The position numbers and the translations under genes are program-made. 64,000 bases of DNA from Phalacrocorax aristotelis (taxonomy: Eukaryota > Chordata > Aves > Suliformes > Phalacrocoracidae), in the NCBI RefSeq assembly GCF_949628215.1, contig NC_134297.1, forward strand, positions 1,116,001 to 1,180,000, in the 5' to 3' direction. The notes beneath the pieces are model-generated. The model was not told where the DNA came from, ran no database searches, and was given only the letters and a program-made list of their open reading frames with translations. Below, one piece after another: positions 11,314 to 26,300 of the stretch; the first letter of the stretch is position 1; the number at the start of each line of letters is the position of its first letter.

Positions 11314-14300
11314 CTAGCATGTCTGGTGCTCCCTGTCCTCAGAGAGGAGCTCGGCCGTTGCTTCCCGGCCCAGGTACCCTGCCCCGGCGGGGGCCGCCTC
11401 GTGGAAGCTGGCAGCTCTGGCGCTGCTGGGAAGTTTCGGGTGGGTGGGGGTCCAGGACCCCTCCTCCCCCTCCCCCTCCCCCTCCTGGGCAGGCTCTGGG
11501 TGCTCACACTCCACCTCGCCATCCTCGATGTCCTTCTCCCGGTAGAGCGGCACAGACTCCATCTCCAGGCCGCTCTCCAGGGCTCTGTGCTTCCCTCCCT
11601 GCTGGTACCATTTGCAGGCGGCTGAGCCGTTGCAGGTCAGGTCAAGCCCCACGTTGTTCCTGGTCAGGCAAACCTCCAGCATGTAGTAGAAAGTCCAGAA
11701 TACGGCAAAGCATCCCAACAGCAGGAGGGTCTGTGGAGGAGGAAACCCCTTAAGAGACAAAGCCCTCAACCACTGCGGAGCCCTGCTGTCGCCCAGCAGC
11801 GAGGGCACAGCCCCCGGAGGATCAGCGACGCTGGCTCCCGCTCCTCCGGTCCCTCCTGCAGAGGACAGGGTCTCCAGCCACCCCTTCCCTGGCCCGCAGG
11901 CAGGCTCACCTTGAGGGTGTTGGCTGTGATTGTGTAGTGCTGCTCCTCGGGGATCTCCAGCCCTGGAGGGCAGGGCAGGGAGAAGTCGCTGCTGAGGTAC
12001 TGCCCGCTCATGGCTTCCTCCAGCAGCCTAGGGGAGAGAGGCAGCCCGTGAGGGTCCCGCAGGCAGGACTGCTGCCGGGAGGCTCCCAAATGCCCACAAA
12101 GGGTCTGGAGTGCCCCCTCCACCACTGAGGGTTGCCCTCCCGGGTCAGACCCAGCCAATAGCCCCCAGCTCCCCTGCGCGGCATATCGAGGGCAGCCCCA
12201 GTGCCCCATGGCAGGGGCCAGCAGCGAGGCTGTGGCCTCACCCTGCCGTGCACTCACTGCAACACTGCTCCAGCCAAGCAGCACCTGCTTCTGATAACGT
12301 CCCTTAGCCCTCCATCTCCTGTCTCCCCCCGAGACCATGTTGTGGTGTCCCACCTCTGCCGTTCCTTCATCTCTGCTGGGGACCAGGAGGAGCCGTACAG
12401 GGTCAGCTGCCACTGCCTCAAGGTCCCAGGCCTCAGGCTCTCATCTCCTGGGGAAGAAACAGGTTGGAGCAGTGGGGAACTCCCCCAGCCGGCTGGGTGG
12501 CACCACACGGAGGCAACCCGTGGCCGCCCAGGTGCTGAGCTGGCAGCTCCCCAGGACGCGGCACGGAGCTGCTGCCGCCGCTCCGGGAAGGCAGGACTCA
12601 CCGATGTCCCTGATGACCAGCCTGTACGTGCCCTGCGCTTCCTCGCCCCAGCACCGGACCGTGGAGAAGGTCCAGTCAGCAAAGCCATTGGGGTCCCTGC
12701 CAAAGGGTGAGGAGAAACAACCCGTGAGAGGGTAATGAAGCCCAAGCTGCAAGGCTGGACATGGGCCATGGCCTTCCGGCTTGGGGCCAGCTGGGCTGGG
12801 CGTCCTGCCCTGCTGCAGGAGCCTCCGCACCCCCGTCCCCTTCAGTGCTTACGAGTCCATGCTCCTGGTGGTCCCTATCAGGGACATCATGCCGCTGGGG
12901 CAGAAGAGCCTGATCTCCAGGTTGCCGCGGCGGGGGTGGGTTATGGTGACGGTGACCGCCACGTGCTCCAGGGTTCTCATGCCGGAGAGCTCCAGGTCAG
13001 CGGTGGTGACTGGTAAAGGGAAGGCAGGTTTTGCTGAGGCTGGTGGCCAGGATGGAGTCCCCAATTCCAGCTGGCCCCAAGGGCTGCTGTGCCACTTAGC
13101 AGGACACACGCGCTTGTCTCTGCCTCCTCCCAGCTGCCCCCGTGCGCCTGTGCCCCAAGAGCAAGAGGCAGGAGCCAGGGCAGCCACACCCCAGGCAGGG
13201 AGGCTCTGCCAAGCGCCTGGCAGTGAAGCCGCGCTGCACTCGGAGGCCTGGCCCTTGTCCACGCTCTGCAAGGAGACTCCTCGCCTTCCTGAGCTGGGCC
13301 ACCTGCACACCTCCCCGGCTAGCACAGGTAAGGGCACCCTGGCACGCTTCTTCCCGGGCACCTCACGTCGTGCTTGGGCTGCTTGACACTTGCCGGGAGA
13401 AGTCAGGTCCTCCCAGATCAGAGGTGCAGGAGGCACCTGGTACTGGCTGTCCTCTGCCCGCAGCTGTGCCCTTTGTTCCCTCCCTGAGCTCAGCCAGGAC
13501 CAGGCAGGGCGGAAACAATGGTGAGACAGGGGTGAGGAGGAGGTGGTGAGGAAGGAGGGGTGAAAGGCAACAGCAGCATTAGCAGCGGGAAAGCTGACTC
13601 CTGGGCATCTCCCAGCACGTCCCAGGGCAGGAAGATGATACAAACCCACGCTTTCCTCCGCTCACAAGGAGGGAGCCAGGCACGCCTCCCTCCCCTTGCA
13701 TTTATCAGCAGCCTCTTGCCTGCAGCTGAATCCTCATTGCACAAGTGGGGCCCAGCTGCTGCCTACACGACTTGTGCCGCTGCCCCACGGGCTCCCTGAC
13801 ATCCAGCTCTTCCCTCGGCCCTGACTCACAGCTCGCAGGTTCGGGAGCCCACCCAGAGCGCTTTGGCCAGTGAAATAATACCCTGTCCTGCATCAAATCC
13901 TTCCTGCCCTGGGTTTGTGCCAGCTTTTGGCAGCCCTGGAGGCTGCTCTGAACCCACAGTCACACAGGAGCCAGGTTTGGAAGAGGACCAGATGAGAAGC
14001 CTGGCACCCATCTCAAGCCCTTCGCAGCTCAAGGGATGCTCACAGCCCCGGAGCTGCTAATGATAGCACAGGAAACGCTTCAGAGTGGGTTCCAGCCTGT
14101 GGCTTGGCCTCCTCCTGGCAGCCCAGCCGAGCGGCAGGTGGGTGCTCCCCAGCACCTCTTCAGCGGGGAGGCAGGGGCACCCCAGAGCCAGGTGGCCAGG
14201 ACACCCCCTGGGGCCACATGGGGAAAGGGTTAGCCCTGAGTCAGCCTGTACCTGGGGACAGTAGTGCCCCGGCTGCACGTTCCTCTGCAAGTGCTTCTCC

Positions 14301-17300
14301 AAAGTGCCTCTCTTCTGCCTCTCCCAAACTCTGCTGGCTGCCCAGCTTCCAGCTCACCACTCCTTTTAGGGCAGAAGGAGCTGCTTGACCCCCAACCCTC
14401 TCAGTGGCAGAGAGGGGCCAGCCTGAGGAGCAGGGTGTCACCCCTCTGTCCCGCTGGGGCCCTGCCGTGCTGGTACCTCCAAGGCAGCAGCCGGGCAGGG
14501 ATGGGAGAGGCGGAGAATGCGTGCCCAGTGCCTGCCCAGCATCTCCTCAGCCGGCGGCAAGGAGGGGAGGGCCAGGGCCACCTGCAAGGGCGTGCTGGCC
14601 TGCCGAGCACTGAACTCTTTCCAGAGGGAACTCTATCCTGTGGAACAGCCTCCGGGCGCTGCCAGCCCGCAGCACCTCTGCCAGGAGCTGCAGCTGGGGC
14701 AGCAAGGGGTGCAGGGCCACCGGCCCCCTGCGACAGCATCTTCGGTGGGACAGCGAGGGGGCCGGCGGCCCAGCCTCAGCATAAGCAGCTGCGCCCAGCC
14801 AGAGAGCCAGGCCCTGCTGAGGGGTCGGGAAGGGCTTGGGGCCGAGCTCTCCTTCCCACTGGTAGCAGCCGGAGCAGTGCCTTGTTTATGTGGACAGAGG
14901 CTGGCCAAGTCAGGAGCTGGAGCATTACCTAAAATGGTCAAAGCCAGACGAGCAGGTCTGGCTGCTGCCCAGCCTGGCCACGCTCACTAATGCCTGTCTG
15001 GCTCCTCAAAGGCATCAATCTAGGGATGGAGTTATCAGGGAGGGGACCACAGACACAGATCCCCTGGGGAAGGGCAGTGGAAAGAGAGAGGAAAAAGCCC
15101 GGGCAGCCCAACACTTAACCCCTTTGTGGCCTCGCACAGCCCAGGGCTCACCCTGCCAGGCTGCCAGCATGCCCAGCTGAGCCCCATGCCAGCGGGAATG
15201 GGCTGGATCCCTGGCCTCAGTGCATACGGGCACGTGCTCTCTCGTGGCACACCTGCTCTTACCGTTCCAGGTGACCTCCAGCTCCTGCGGGAGTAGCGGG
15301 ATGCTCCTGCCCTCCTTCAGCACCGGGCTCACGTACGAGGCGAGGTACGGGACGGACTCCCAGATCTGTCAGGGGAAAGGTGAGAGGATTTAGCACGAGG
15401 TTGTGCCCTCCCTGTGCATCTGTCTCGCAAGCTGCTCCTCTCTGTAGCACACACGTGGATGTGGGCCCAGCTTGGGCTCAGGCCAGGGGGCCTCTCCCAG
15501 CGCTGCTCTGGGGCACGCAAACCCCAGCAGCATGCACGGGCTGCGGCGAGCACTGCAGGGCTGGAGAGGAGCGCCCGCACGCCTAGGAGCGGAAGGAAAG
15601 TGATGCCCCGTTGGCTAGAGGGGCTGACTGAGGCTCAGGACTCTCCCAGCTCTGCGTTTGTCTCCACCACCACCTGAGTGGTTTTGAGCAGTTACTTAAA
15701 GCCATTCCATTTCAGCCCCAGGCACAGCAGGGCAGGAAACATAGCGGAACCCCAAGCCCTGCAGGAAGAGAGAGCAGCCTGAAAATCCCTGTGGAAGAAG
15801 GGGCATTGCTGGCAACCGGCAGCGACCAGGCACAGCTGCGCGGTGCTCTACGCACGAGCGAGGACCGAGTGCCAAAGGGATGTGCCCTGGTCTCCATACA
15901 ACTGAAGGCACAGGGAGGAAGAGATGGGGGTGGCCCTGCCCGCTCTGGCCACACCGCTCCCTCGGCAGCCCCAGCAGCCTCCAGGATGCGGAGCCCAGAG
16001 CTGCCAGCTGAGAACACCCCATTTCCTCAGAGCATGACGCCCTCCCTGGAGCCCACCGCGTGGGGAGGAAGGTGCTGGGGCTGCTGACGAAACTCCCCAA
16101 GCCATGAATCAGAGCTGTCGTCTCCCACTAGTGAAGGCTCTCTCCCATGGCTATATATAGTGCTGAGAGCGCAGCAGCTCGGGGGCAGGTTTCAGACATT
16201 GCCAAAAGCCTCATTACTTCATAACAAAAGCAGCCTTACAGCGAGGGCTGGCAGGATGATGGCCAAAGTGCTGGCCCTGAACGGCAACAGTGTCACCCCA
16301 TGGTGTTGCCGGCACAGGAGCCGTCGCCCGGGTGGGTCTGCTCTACCTGCCTCTGGGGCGCACAAGGGGAATTACCTTGGCAGCGTTAACCAGCCTCCAG
16401 GCGTTCAGCAAGCCGAAGCCGTGCTGATGGCTATGGCTGAAGCCAGCCTGGTTGACGTCCCACTTTGCGTGACGATCCTCGTACTGAAATGAAACGCAGG
16501 GCACCCTTGTTACCTTGGGGGAACCCGGAGCAAAGGGGACGAGGCCTGAAGGGAAGGAGGCTCAGAAATATCCCGCAGCAGCAGGGAAGCAAACCCACAT
16601 GGCCTTATTAGAAAGAAACAGGTTGATCTTTGTATGAAAAAAGTCCCAGGACAAACAGGCTTCCCAGCTCCTCAGAAAGGAAATCAAGCAGAATGAAAGG
16701 GCACACATGCCTCTGCTCTGAAACATCCCAGCTGCTCCCTGCCGCCCAAGCCGCAGGCTGTGGGATGGCAGAAGTCTTGGAGAGAAGGAACCAAGTCCTT
16801 TAAATCAACAAGAGCTAGGCCAGGGCAGATCTAGGTCCCATCACTTATCAGGTTGTAGTGCTCTGGCAATGCTGGCTTGCAGCTATGGAAAACACTGCCC
16901 TGTGCCAAGCGGGTAGAGCATTAGCTGGACAGGGACTCCTGCTCCCCAGAGGGGTGCCGAAGAAGCCCTGTCCCCAAGCCGAATTGGGCAGCTCCAGTCC
17001 GTTCCCGCTCCTGCTCTCTGCAGCGAAGCTGTTCTGGAGTTGAGCCGAGCAAAAGGAGGGGCTGTGTTTGCTGCCGAGCTCTCCGTTAGGTCTATTTCCA
17101 AGAGCCCGACTCTCTGGGGAGCCCGAGGAAAGGCCAGAGCAGGGCAGAGCGCCCCGCTTTCCCACTGCACAGACTGTGGGGTTGCATTGCAGAGATGTGT
17201 GCCAGCCCTTCGGCTCCTGGTGTCCTCGGGCGAGGCACGGTTGAGCCCCTGGAAGACCTGTACGCTGGCAGACGGAGGCATTCCTGGAGCAAATACCCCA

Positions 17301-20300
17301 TTTATTATCATGACAGAAGAAAATGCCTCGGCCGCATTCCTGGGAGGAACAAGGGGTGAGGGGAAAACACAATCCCTTTGCTGGGAGCCAGACAATGGAG
17401 AGATTTATCGAGGGGCGGCAGATGTGACCAAAGATGTGCAGAGCAGGACCTCGGCCATCCTGCAGCATCCCTGAAGGGCAGCAGGAGGGAGGGAGGGCCA
17501 CTTTACCTTGGTGGTGGTGAAGACAATGATGTGCTGGACGTCTCGCCAGGTGAGACACGGCCGCACCTGCAGCATCAGCGCAATCATCCCGGCCGCAAGA
17601 GGAGCGGCAGCCGACGTTCCTGTGTGGCCCTCTGTGCAGCCCGTGCCCTTCTGCAAATCCCAGTCTGTCGTCACCTGCCCAGAAAGAGGAGAGGTGCCTC
17701 CTGTCAGGCCACCGTTTGCCATGCTGGGGTGGCCGGGATAGGTACTGGAGCGACCAAGCCCGCAGTCCCTGTCCCGAGCCGGGCCCTTGCCACACCAGCT
17801 CCACCAGCAGCCTGCGTTCAGCCTGTGACACAACTGCTGGCAAAAGCCCCGGGGACACAGGATAGCTGCCCCCCACGCTACGCAAAGGGCACGAAAGGTG
17901 GGGGTGCTGGGGCCCCCCACCACCGCCCCGAACACAGCTATGAAATGAGCAATGCCCGAGCACGAGAGGCAGACGCAGGGCCAGAGCCGCGCTCCTGGCA
18001 GGGAACAAGGGGGATCGCGGAGAGCTTGCCAGCGAGGGCGGCCCAGGCGCCCTGCATGATGGCCGGGGTCCTCACCTACCGCACGAGCACCCCGGCAGCG
18101 TGCGGGGCGGCGCACAAGCTGGTGGGTTTTCTGGACAGCCCTGCAGTGCTGATTTACCACTCGCGCATTTCTGTCAGCAACACTCACGTAATTTCTATCG
18201 CTCTACCACAAGCCTGATGAGGAGGAAAAGATCCCCCGCTGGCTGGACGCCTGAAGAGAAAGCTTGGGAAACTGGGAGTGAGGGGGGAGAAAAGACGGGC
18301 AGCTCTCCTGCCCAGCAGTCTGGGTGCCCCCGGCCAGCCCTCTCCTCCAGCACCAAGGGCCCCCAGGGGTACCCGATTATTATTTGCTGAGGACAGTGAA
18401 AACCTTCCCCACTTCAGGACGCCTTTGGCCGGGCCGAGCTGTCTGTCCCGGGGGAGAGAGGAGCTAACCTAGCCGCCGCTGTACTGCTGCTACGGCAATT
18501 ACAAGGGCGCTCTGTGCAGGCGGCGGTGCCGTTCCCCGTTCTGCCAGGCAGCTGGCCCGGCCAGGCGTGTCTGTCTAATCGTGGCCTGCCCCAGGTGAAC
18601 AGATGGGAAAGCCTTTGAGCAGGCAGAGGGGCGTGAGGTTTGGCAGAGAGCGGCAATCAGAGCGTGACAGCCCAGGCAGGGGAGGCATTGCTGCACGCAA
18701 CGCTGGGCCAAAGAGCCGGGCTTCTCCGCGCCGTGCCGGGGCACGCAACAGGGTTTAAAGGGGACCACAGACACCACCTGCACGCCCCTTCCTAAGAGAT
18801 TTGCTACGGCAGAAGGAAAAGGAGGGACTGCAGCTGAGTGCTGGTGATCCCTCGCCCAGGGACACCTCTTGCCTCCCTGCAACCACAGGGAAAGGCAAGC
18901 TGGGGCAGCAGGGCAGCACCCAGCCCGAACACAGCACACCAAGGCCAGCACCCAAGCCTGACCCCCTTTGTAAAGGCTTTCAGCCAATATGAGGGAGTTC
19001 TCTGGGTGCCCAAGGATTCCCCCTCCAGAGGAAAGACATGGTGAGGTGGTCCTAAACCTTCTGCCTGTGTGAACCACAGCTAATCTGTCCATCTCCCAGC
19101 CGCCTCTTCTGCACGGGCAGCTTCCCCCCAGACAGGAGGGAGGAATTTGCAGCACATGAGCTTGCTTTCTCTCTGTGGTTGCTGAGATCAGGCTGGGAGA
19201 TGGGAGGGGCAGCCAGAGATCCCATCCTCCTCCCTCAGCCAAGACCAGAACAACAAGAGCAGGGCAGCAGCAGAGGGAAAGGGTCAGGGATTAGCTGCTG
19301 AAAAGCCTGGAAACATTTCCCAGGCAGTTCCTCACCGGGACGTGGGTACCCAGCAAAAACCCGTACAAGGTAGGAAGGACAACACCATAGCTCCCAGTTG
19401 AGAGAGACGTCCCTGTGCTGGGAACTGGGATGCACACAGTTCAGCACAGGGCTGAGCAGAGTGGCTCAGGCAGCTTCTCCGTGGGGCAAGGGCATGAAAG
19501 CGCCTTTGCAGCCGCTGTTTGCACAGTGGTTAGCTAAGGGTAAGGAAGAGCAGCTTTACACTGCTCTGGACCACAGACGGTTGCTCTGGCCTGTGGGAGC
19601 AAGAGCTGAGGCACAGCAGGGGCCCAGGCAGGCACTGGTCCCCTCGCCCCTGCTCGCAGCCAGCTCGGCTACCGAGGCCAGACCAGCCCTTGCGAGAAGC
19701 TTCTGATTTCAGCCAACATCCGTGAGGCCTTTGGAGGTGATGTCCCTTAGCTCTGCTCCCCACGCATGAAAACCAGCGCCAGTTCGGGGAGAGGCACACA
19801 CACCCCAAACTTGAACTCTGCCAATGTTCTCCAGGGTACCGCAGACACGCAGAGAGCCTTGCTGCCTTAGGACCAAAATACCAATCCAAACGAGCTGCTG
19901 CTGCTGCTGAAGACAGCTGCTACTCCTAGGGACCTCAGGCTCACCGTAAGGAGTCCTTTACGGATGGACAAGGCGTCCCAGCTGAGGAGCGATGAATGCA
20001 GATAGCTTCCTTTGGCGAGAGAGAGGAACTGGGCCTGAACTCAGCAACCTCAGGGGAAACCTGAGCAATTTACAGTTTGGGACCTTCCTCATCTTCACTG
20101 CTGACCACCACGTCACTCCAGCACAACTGGGCCTCTGCAGAGGGACTGCGCAGAGCACAGACAGCCTCAAAAGAGGCACTGGGAGGTTCCCAAGTTATGC
20201 CACCTCCCTGCGAGCTGAATGCATCTATCACCCTGTGCTCCCCGTGGGGAGACAGCCCGCGCTGCCAAGAGCTGCTGTTGCCTCCTGTACTTGACTTCGT

Positions 20301-23300
20301 AACATTCTGCCAGCTGTTAACAACTTCAGCTTGCACTCGGGCACCGCACGTCCTACAAAGAGCACCCTGAGCAGCATAAGCTTTTGGTAGGAAATGCAGC
20401 TAGTGCCAGAAGCCGTATTGAATTCTTCCCATTAAGGAAACCACACAAAGTTTATAGTCTGGTAAAAGAAAAAAACCCAGCAGATGGCTGCTGAGAAGTT
20501 AACTCTGACATCGCTGAAGCACAGCTAAAGGGCGTTTAGGAGCCCACTATCCTCCAGAAAAAAGGGGCATGCAAGTTCTAACATGGCATGGGCTCACTAA
20601 AGGAGCGATCGCAAGACCGGAGGGCAACAGGACGGCTCTCTGGCATGTGCTGTGCCTAGGCTGCGCGTGGCATCTCATCCTGGCTCCCCGACGGAGCACT
20701 GGCTCCCGCATTACTGTCCCATAAGGCCAGGGTTCGAAATCAAGGGGCGTTCGAGACCTTCAAAGCACTCTCACCAGCAGCAGGCTTGGGAGAAGCTGGA
20801 CATAAACCCAGAACTCCCTAACTCCCGATGAAAGCGCAGCAGAGCCCTCGCCGGGCTGCTGTTTCCTTTTTTCCTAGCGTCAGTAGTTTCCAAACCAGCT
20901 TGGGACAATTGAAGTTTTTTCTGAAAGGAAAAATCAGCACCATTCTGGGTTTTACTTTCCCTGCCACATGAGTCGAGCCATCGCTCCAGGCAGATTGTGC
21001 CATGCTCTAGTTAGGCAGGGATTCCTGCCCTGGCTCTGAACTGCAAGAGGAGCTTGCCGAGTCCCAGGCAGGTGGCTGAGGAGCCCAGGTTCTCCCTGTT
21101 CCCCCAGTTTACCCAGCACGCAGGGAAGCCTGTTTGACAAGCCTGGATTCAGCTCCTCTCTGGCAGGCACAGAGCCCCAGCTGCACGTCCCTGCTCGCAG
21201 GAGCACCCTAGGTGCCATCCCTCAACTGTCAGGCCCCCGGAGACTCCCGAGCACACGCTGCCAACGCTGATCTGCCATTGGGGTGTCGCTGCCTCATTGG
21301 CTTTACCCGGAAAGTGCCTCTCAGAACTGCCTGTCCTGATGGAAGACCCTCCCGGTGCCTGCCGAGCCAGGGACAATCCAAACCCAGTCAGGCCTGGGAG
21401 CCAGTGACATTTACCTGAAGCTGCCCCAGGGTGGTTTGGGCTCTTGCCGTCCCCGCTGGCACCGCAGGGCGGGAACGGGTCACAGCCATACGGGCTGGTC
21501 AGCCTGACAGCCCCCCAAGTGCACCAGCAGCAAGGGAGGAACACGCTGCGTCAGGCCTGGCATTGGGGAAAACAGGCCTGGCTGCTTGGCTTGGGCAAAA
21601 AGGACATTTTGTTGACAAGAAGTCATTTTTTGGCAAAAAAAGGAAGAGTCGATAAAAATATTCTGAAAAATTCAGCTGGGAGAGGCACGCATGCCAGAAC
21701 AGAGAGGGAGCTGAGGCCAAGTAGTTTAAAGAGCCCGATGCTGCTCCCAGCCCTCTGCGCTCCCACATCCCTTCGGAGCAGAAGTGAGGGGGGCTGGCTG
21801 GGCAGGGAGTGCCACAGCCCCCCCAGAGCTGAGCCTCAGCCGCCCCTGCCCCTTTCTCTTCAGGAAAGCCCACAGTAGCCCAGGCGTCTCGCTCCAGGCT
21901 CCCTCCTTGCTGTGCAAAGGTGGCACGCACACAGCTGGGATAAAGCTTGTCTTCTGCCGGCTGTCACTGGGGCTGAGCTGCGGGAGCAGCCTGGACGACG
22001 CTCCCAGGGACACAGCGCAGAGGAACTTCTTCAGGGATCACCCAAGTGGCCCCCGTCCCAGAAGATGTCTGCCTGCAGCTCCCAGCAGTGCAGAGCAGGG
22101 AGCTAAGGGAGCGCAGTCCCTGTCCCTATCAGCCCGACACCCTGCCTGTGCTCGAGGTGACGCACGTGACACATGCAGGGTCTGTGTCTGGGGCTGGGAA
22201 ACTCAGTGTGCCCACGAACACCCCTGCGGAGGGTCACTGCACCACGGGTCACAGCCTGACAGACAGTGACAACACAGGGAACAACTAGAAACAGGAACCT
22301 CCCTCCCGGAGCACTGTTTACGCAGGGCCTCGATACAAAGTGTGTTCATTCCCTGCCTCGCAAAGGAACCCGACTACCAGCCTAAGGCAGATGCGTGGCA
22401 ATCAGAAGGGACAGAGCTTCGTCCCTTCTCCGCGCTTGCCGTTCCAGCCCTGCGGCCAGGTGCGGCCAGCAGAGCACAGGGGAAGATGTGTGCCTTGCAC
22501 GGTACTCACAATGCTCCTCATCATCTTGTCCCCGCCGCTGAAGGTCACCGCTAGCATGGAGGCGCATTCCTCGGCATAGAACGGCATGGAGCCCGTCTCA
22601 TCCACCGCGCCTGGGAAAAAGTGACAGGCATTGACTGTATGGGCTTAATGTTACGCAGATCATCTACCCCTCACGTAGCTTCTGCTCTCGAGAAAACGGA
22701 CTAGACATTTCTTTTCCAACCTGCACCATAGGAACGCTGCATTTTGGGTCACTCCCTCAGCATGGCAGCGTGTCTGTCACAACCCCAGCGATGGAGACCT
22801 GAAGGTAGGCAGGAATTTCTTTGGCCCCCTCTTTCTCTGTAGGTCAAAAAAAGCCTGCAGACTTGAGGGCTGAAGCCCAGCACCTCTACACACTGCCACA
22901 TTCACTCCCGGACGACAGACGCTCTCCCGCAGGTTCCCACTAATCAGCCAGCTTCCAGCTGGGCAGCTTTTGTGCTTTTGGGATGACCTCATTTTTCCAC
23001 GCTGGGAAGAAACGAGACGGAAGATGCAGGCGCTCACCTATCGTGACAGTGTAGATGGAATTGGCGTAACCATCATAGTTGCAGTTGTCGCTGTGCTGCC
23101 CACCGTTGCCACTGGCCACGACGAAAATGCTCCCAAAGCCCCTGCGACCCGCTATCACGCCGTGCTGCAGGGCGGCCTGCGGAGAAGGAACAGTCGCTGG
23201 TCAGGGCACGCTCCCGCGCCTTCCCCGATGACCCCAGAGGGTTTGTGCCAGCAGCCACAGCTGGCACGCCTGGCTGCGAGCGTGAGGGAGCAGGGTTCTC

Positions 23301-26300
23301 CCGGACCTCGCGGCACACCTCGCTGCTAAGCCAGGCGTGGACGGACGCCGGTGCCTCCCCCGAGCCGCCTGTGCCGGGGAGGCGTTCGCCCTGCAGACTG
23401 CCCGCAGGCACAGGACGTGCTGGAAAGCTCCGTCCTGGCACCTCTGTCCGGGAACCAAAGTCCACGCTCCGAGATTTCAATAACTGGCCCTGCCAAGTAC
23501 GCGGGGCGATAGCAGCGCCAGCCACAACCCGCCCGGGCGTAGTTCACCGGATGGCAGAGTCAGGGAGGCACGTCTGTTACAGCCCCGACCAGACACCGAG
23601 ATTCCAGAGCACGTGCGTTACGAAGGCAGTGCTGCGGCCAACGTCTGGGCTGAGGAATGGCTGCTCTATTGCTTGCTATGATTTTAAAGCGGATTCTGCG
23701 TTAAAAATAAAGCGAAAAAGGAAAAGCAGCCTTCCAGGCAATCGCAGCACAAAGCATTTGAACTCCAGAGGAAACACAGCAGCCCTAGCCCTCCCAACTT
23801 CAGCAGGCTCGCTCTGCAGCTGGCTCTTCTGGAGCATCAAGGGTTTCCCGCTGACAGAGACTAACCACGCGTGGCTGCTGCCCTTCTGCAAGGCCCCAGC
23901 TTCCACACGCACTCGGGCGTTGCCTTCGCTGAGAAACACAACTACACCGGCCCCGCTTGGGAAGCGCGTTTCTAGGCTGACACCTTGCACAGACGTCACT
24001 CCCGCCTAGACAAAGGGTATGTGTCTGATGGACGAGCAAAAAGCAATCCCGCTGGAAACCAACCCTCCTCCTCTGCCCGCCCTTCGGCAGATGAAGGCAC
24101 ATACTGCATCGGCCACAAAGCCCTCCAGACGCTCTGCTGTGGCGAAGCAAGCTTCCCTTGTGCTCTGTGTCCCAGAGCTTGTTACAGCCGTCTCTGCATG
24201 CAGGAAGAGAATAAATTAACTTGCAGAACTGGAAACCGTTTGTCATTGTGAACTGATAGCTCAGCTGTCAGCGTTGCTGCAAACAGCACAGTAACTGCTA
24301 TCTTGTGGTTAGGAAAGTACAGCAAAAGGCTGCCAAGCAAAAGAGAAATTAAGCGGAACCACATCCTGGGAGCGATGCAGCGCCGGCTTTGGGGCCCCCT
24401 CGGCGACCCCTCGCTGCAGCACCTGGGCAGCGGAGCCAGGCACAGGCAGCTGGCCGTGTTTTGCAGCGGCTCTGCAGCACAGGCGCTGCCAGGAGGCCGT
24501 AACGGCCCGGGAAGGGGCTTCAGCTCTGACACTTCCCCATGCTGTGGTCCCACTGAGAGTGAACGCAGCCACTGCCCCAGCCACTTACTGACTCCTGGCA
24601 TTTGGAGGGATGCTCCCTGCCTTGAGAACCACCCTTAAAGCAGGAACGCTCGGTGCCCTGAGTGGAGAGCATCCCTTGGGTTGCAAAAGCTGTCAGAATA
24701 CCACCACGGGTTTTGCAACAGAGTGTTTTCCTGCTGGAACCAGCCTCTCCTGGCAAAGCTCATGTAACGCTGCCTGAACGCTGCCCTCCCGCAGCAACGT
24801 CACCTCTCCCCACCGTGTGGTAACGTGCAACACCTCTTCTGGCAGTGATGGAGGCAAACAAATGTGTGCTGTGCCACAGCAACGTCCCTCCTCACCTGCC
24901 CAGGCAGGCAAGAAACCACAAGCCCCGGAGGGCTAGCCCAGGGCTGGCCCGTGCTGCTGGGACTGCTTTTTACCTTTCCCAGTTGATGTGGGCCATCCAC
25001 GGTTTTCCCATCATCATCTGGACCCCAGCTGCAAAGAGAGACACCATGAAGTGACAGCCCCAGGAGTTGCAGACAGCAACTCTTCCTCCCGTTACAGCGA
25101 GCTACAAGCAGCCACCAGTTACTCCTAGCACCCTGACCGGGACTAGAGGGTGCTGTACTTTCCCATCCGTCAGGTTGGCCCCTCGCTGCTGGGATATCGC
25201 AGTCATGTTTGCACTGTGCCCCCGGGTCAGATTCCAGCGGACAAAACGTTTGACTTTTATTTAACAACCAGCTTCTCACACATTCCAGTCCCTGTCACAC
25301 GGCTCCCCAGCCGCAGCGGGGGTCACAGAGTCCCCCAGCTCAGCCAGCCGGCGGGACGTGCTGCTGCAGCAGCACTCAGAAGGCAGCCTTGCAACCGTAG
25401 GTGCCGTGCATGGCCCGGGCCGGCTCTCCAGTAACAGGAATACTGATGTTACTCTTAACAGCAGTAACAGAGAGCCCCATCTTATGTGCCCGGCTGCAAA
25501 TCCCCTCGAGGTTCAGCTGCGCAGAGCCCCCAAGATGGCCTGACCGCAGGGCAGAGGCAGGCACCAAGCCCAGGGGGACAAGCAGGGCGTTCCCTCTGTG
25601 GGACGGGCCTGCCACCTCGCAGCCTGGCTGCCAGGCATGCTCCCAGGACCCACAAAAGCGGGACCAATTTCGGTGCCTCAAGGCTAGCTGGAGCCATGGG
25701 AGGAGAGGGGCTGGTGTGAGCATTCAGCTGAGAGCTGCGAACCCCTCCCCGGAGCCCACAGCCCTTCGCTGGCTGTCGGTGTGGCCCAGTGCAGGGTCCC
25801 CTTGGGGCTCACCTGCAGCTGTAGATGTCGTTGATCTGATAGTGCTTGTTGAAGGCAATAGCCTCCATGCTGTCAGTGAGGGGCCCATCCAGCACTCGTA
25901 TGCCTGCAGGACAAAGGACAAGGAAACACGACTGAAGCAGATCAAAGCAAGCTGTCTAAACAGTGCAAACAAATCCCTTGGCAGGTTCACACCGGGGACG
26001 CTTGCTCTCCCAACCTGACCGAACCAGATCTCCCAGAGCTGTAACCCTGCCGATCAGTCCCCGATGGCTAGGTGCGCCTCAGGGGTTATAGGTGCACCCT
26101 CACACGCAGCTCCACGTCCTCTGCTGGACACGGCTTTTCTGCCAAGCAAGCCCTCCAGTCCCACTACCAGAACCAAGGTGGTGACGGCACAACCGAACGC
26201 CAGCTGGGCTCACTCCTATGCGCCCCTGAGCCCCCTGACCCAGAACACTGTTCCCCAGGGGCTTCTTCACATCCTGCCCTCCGTTATCCTGCTGATTTTC

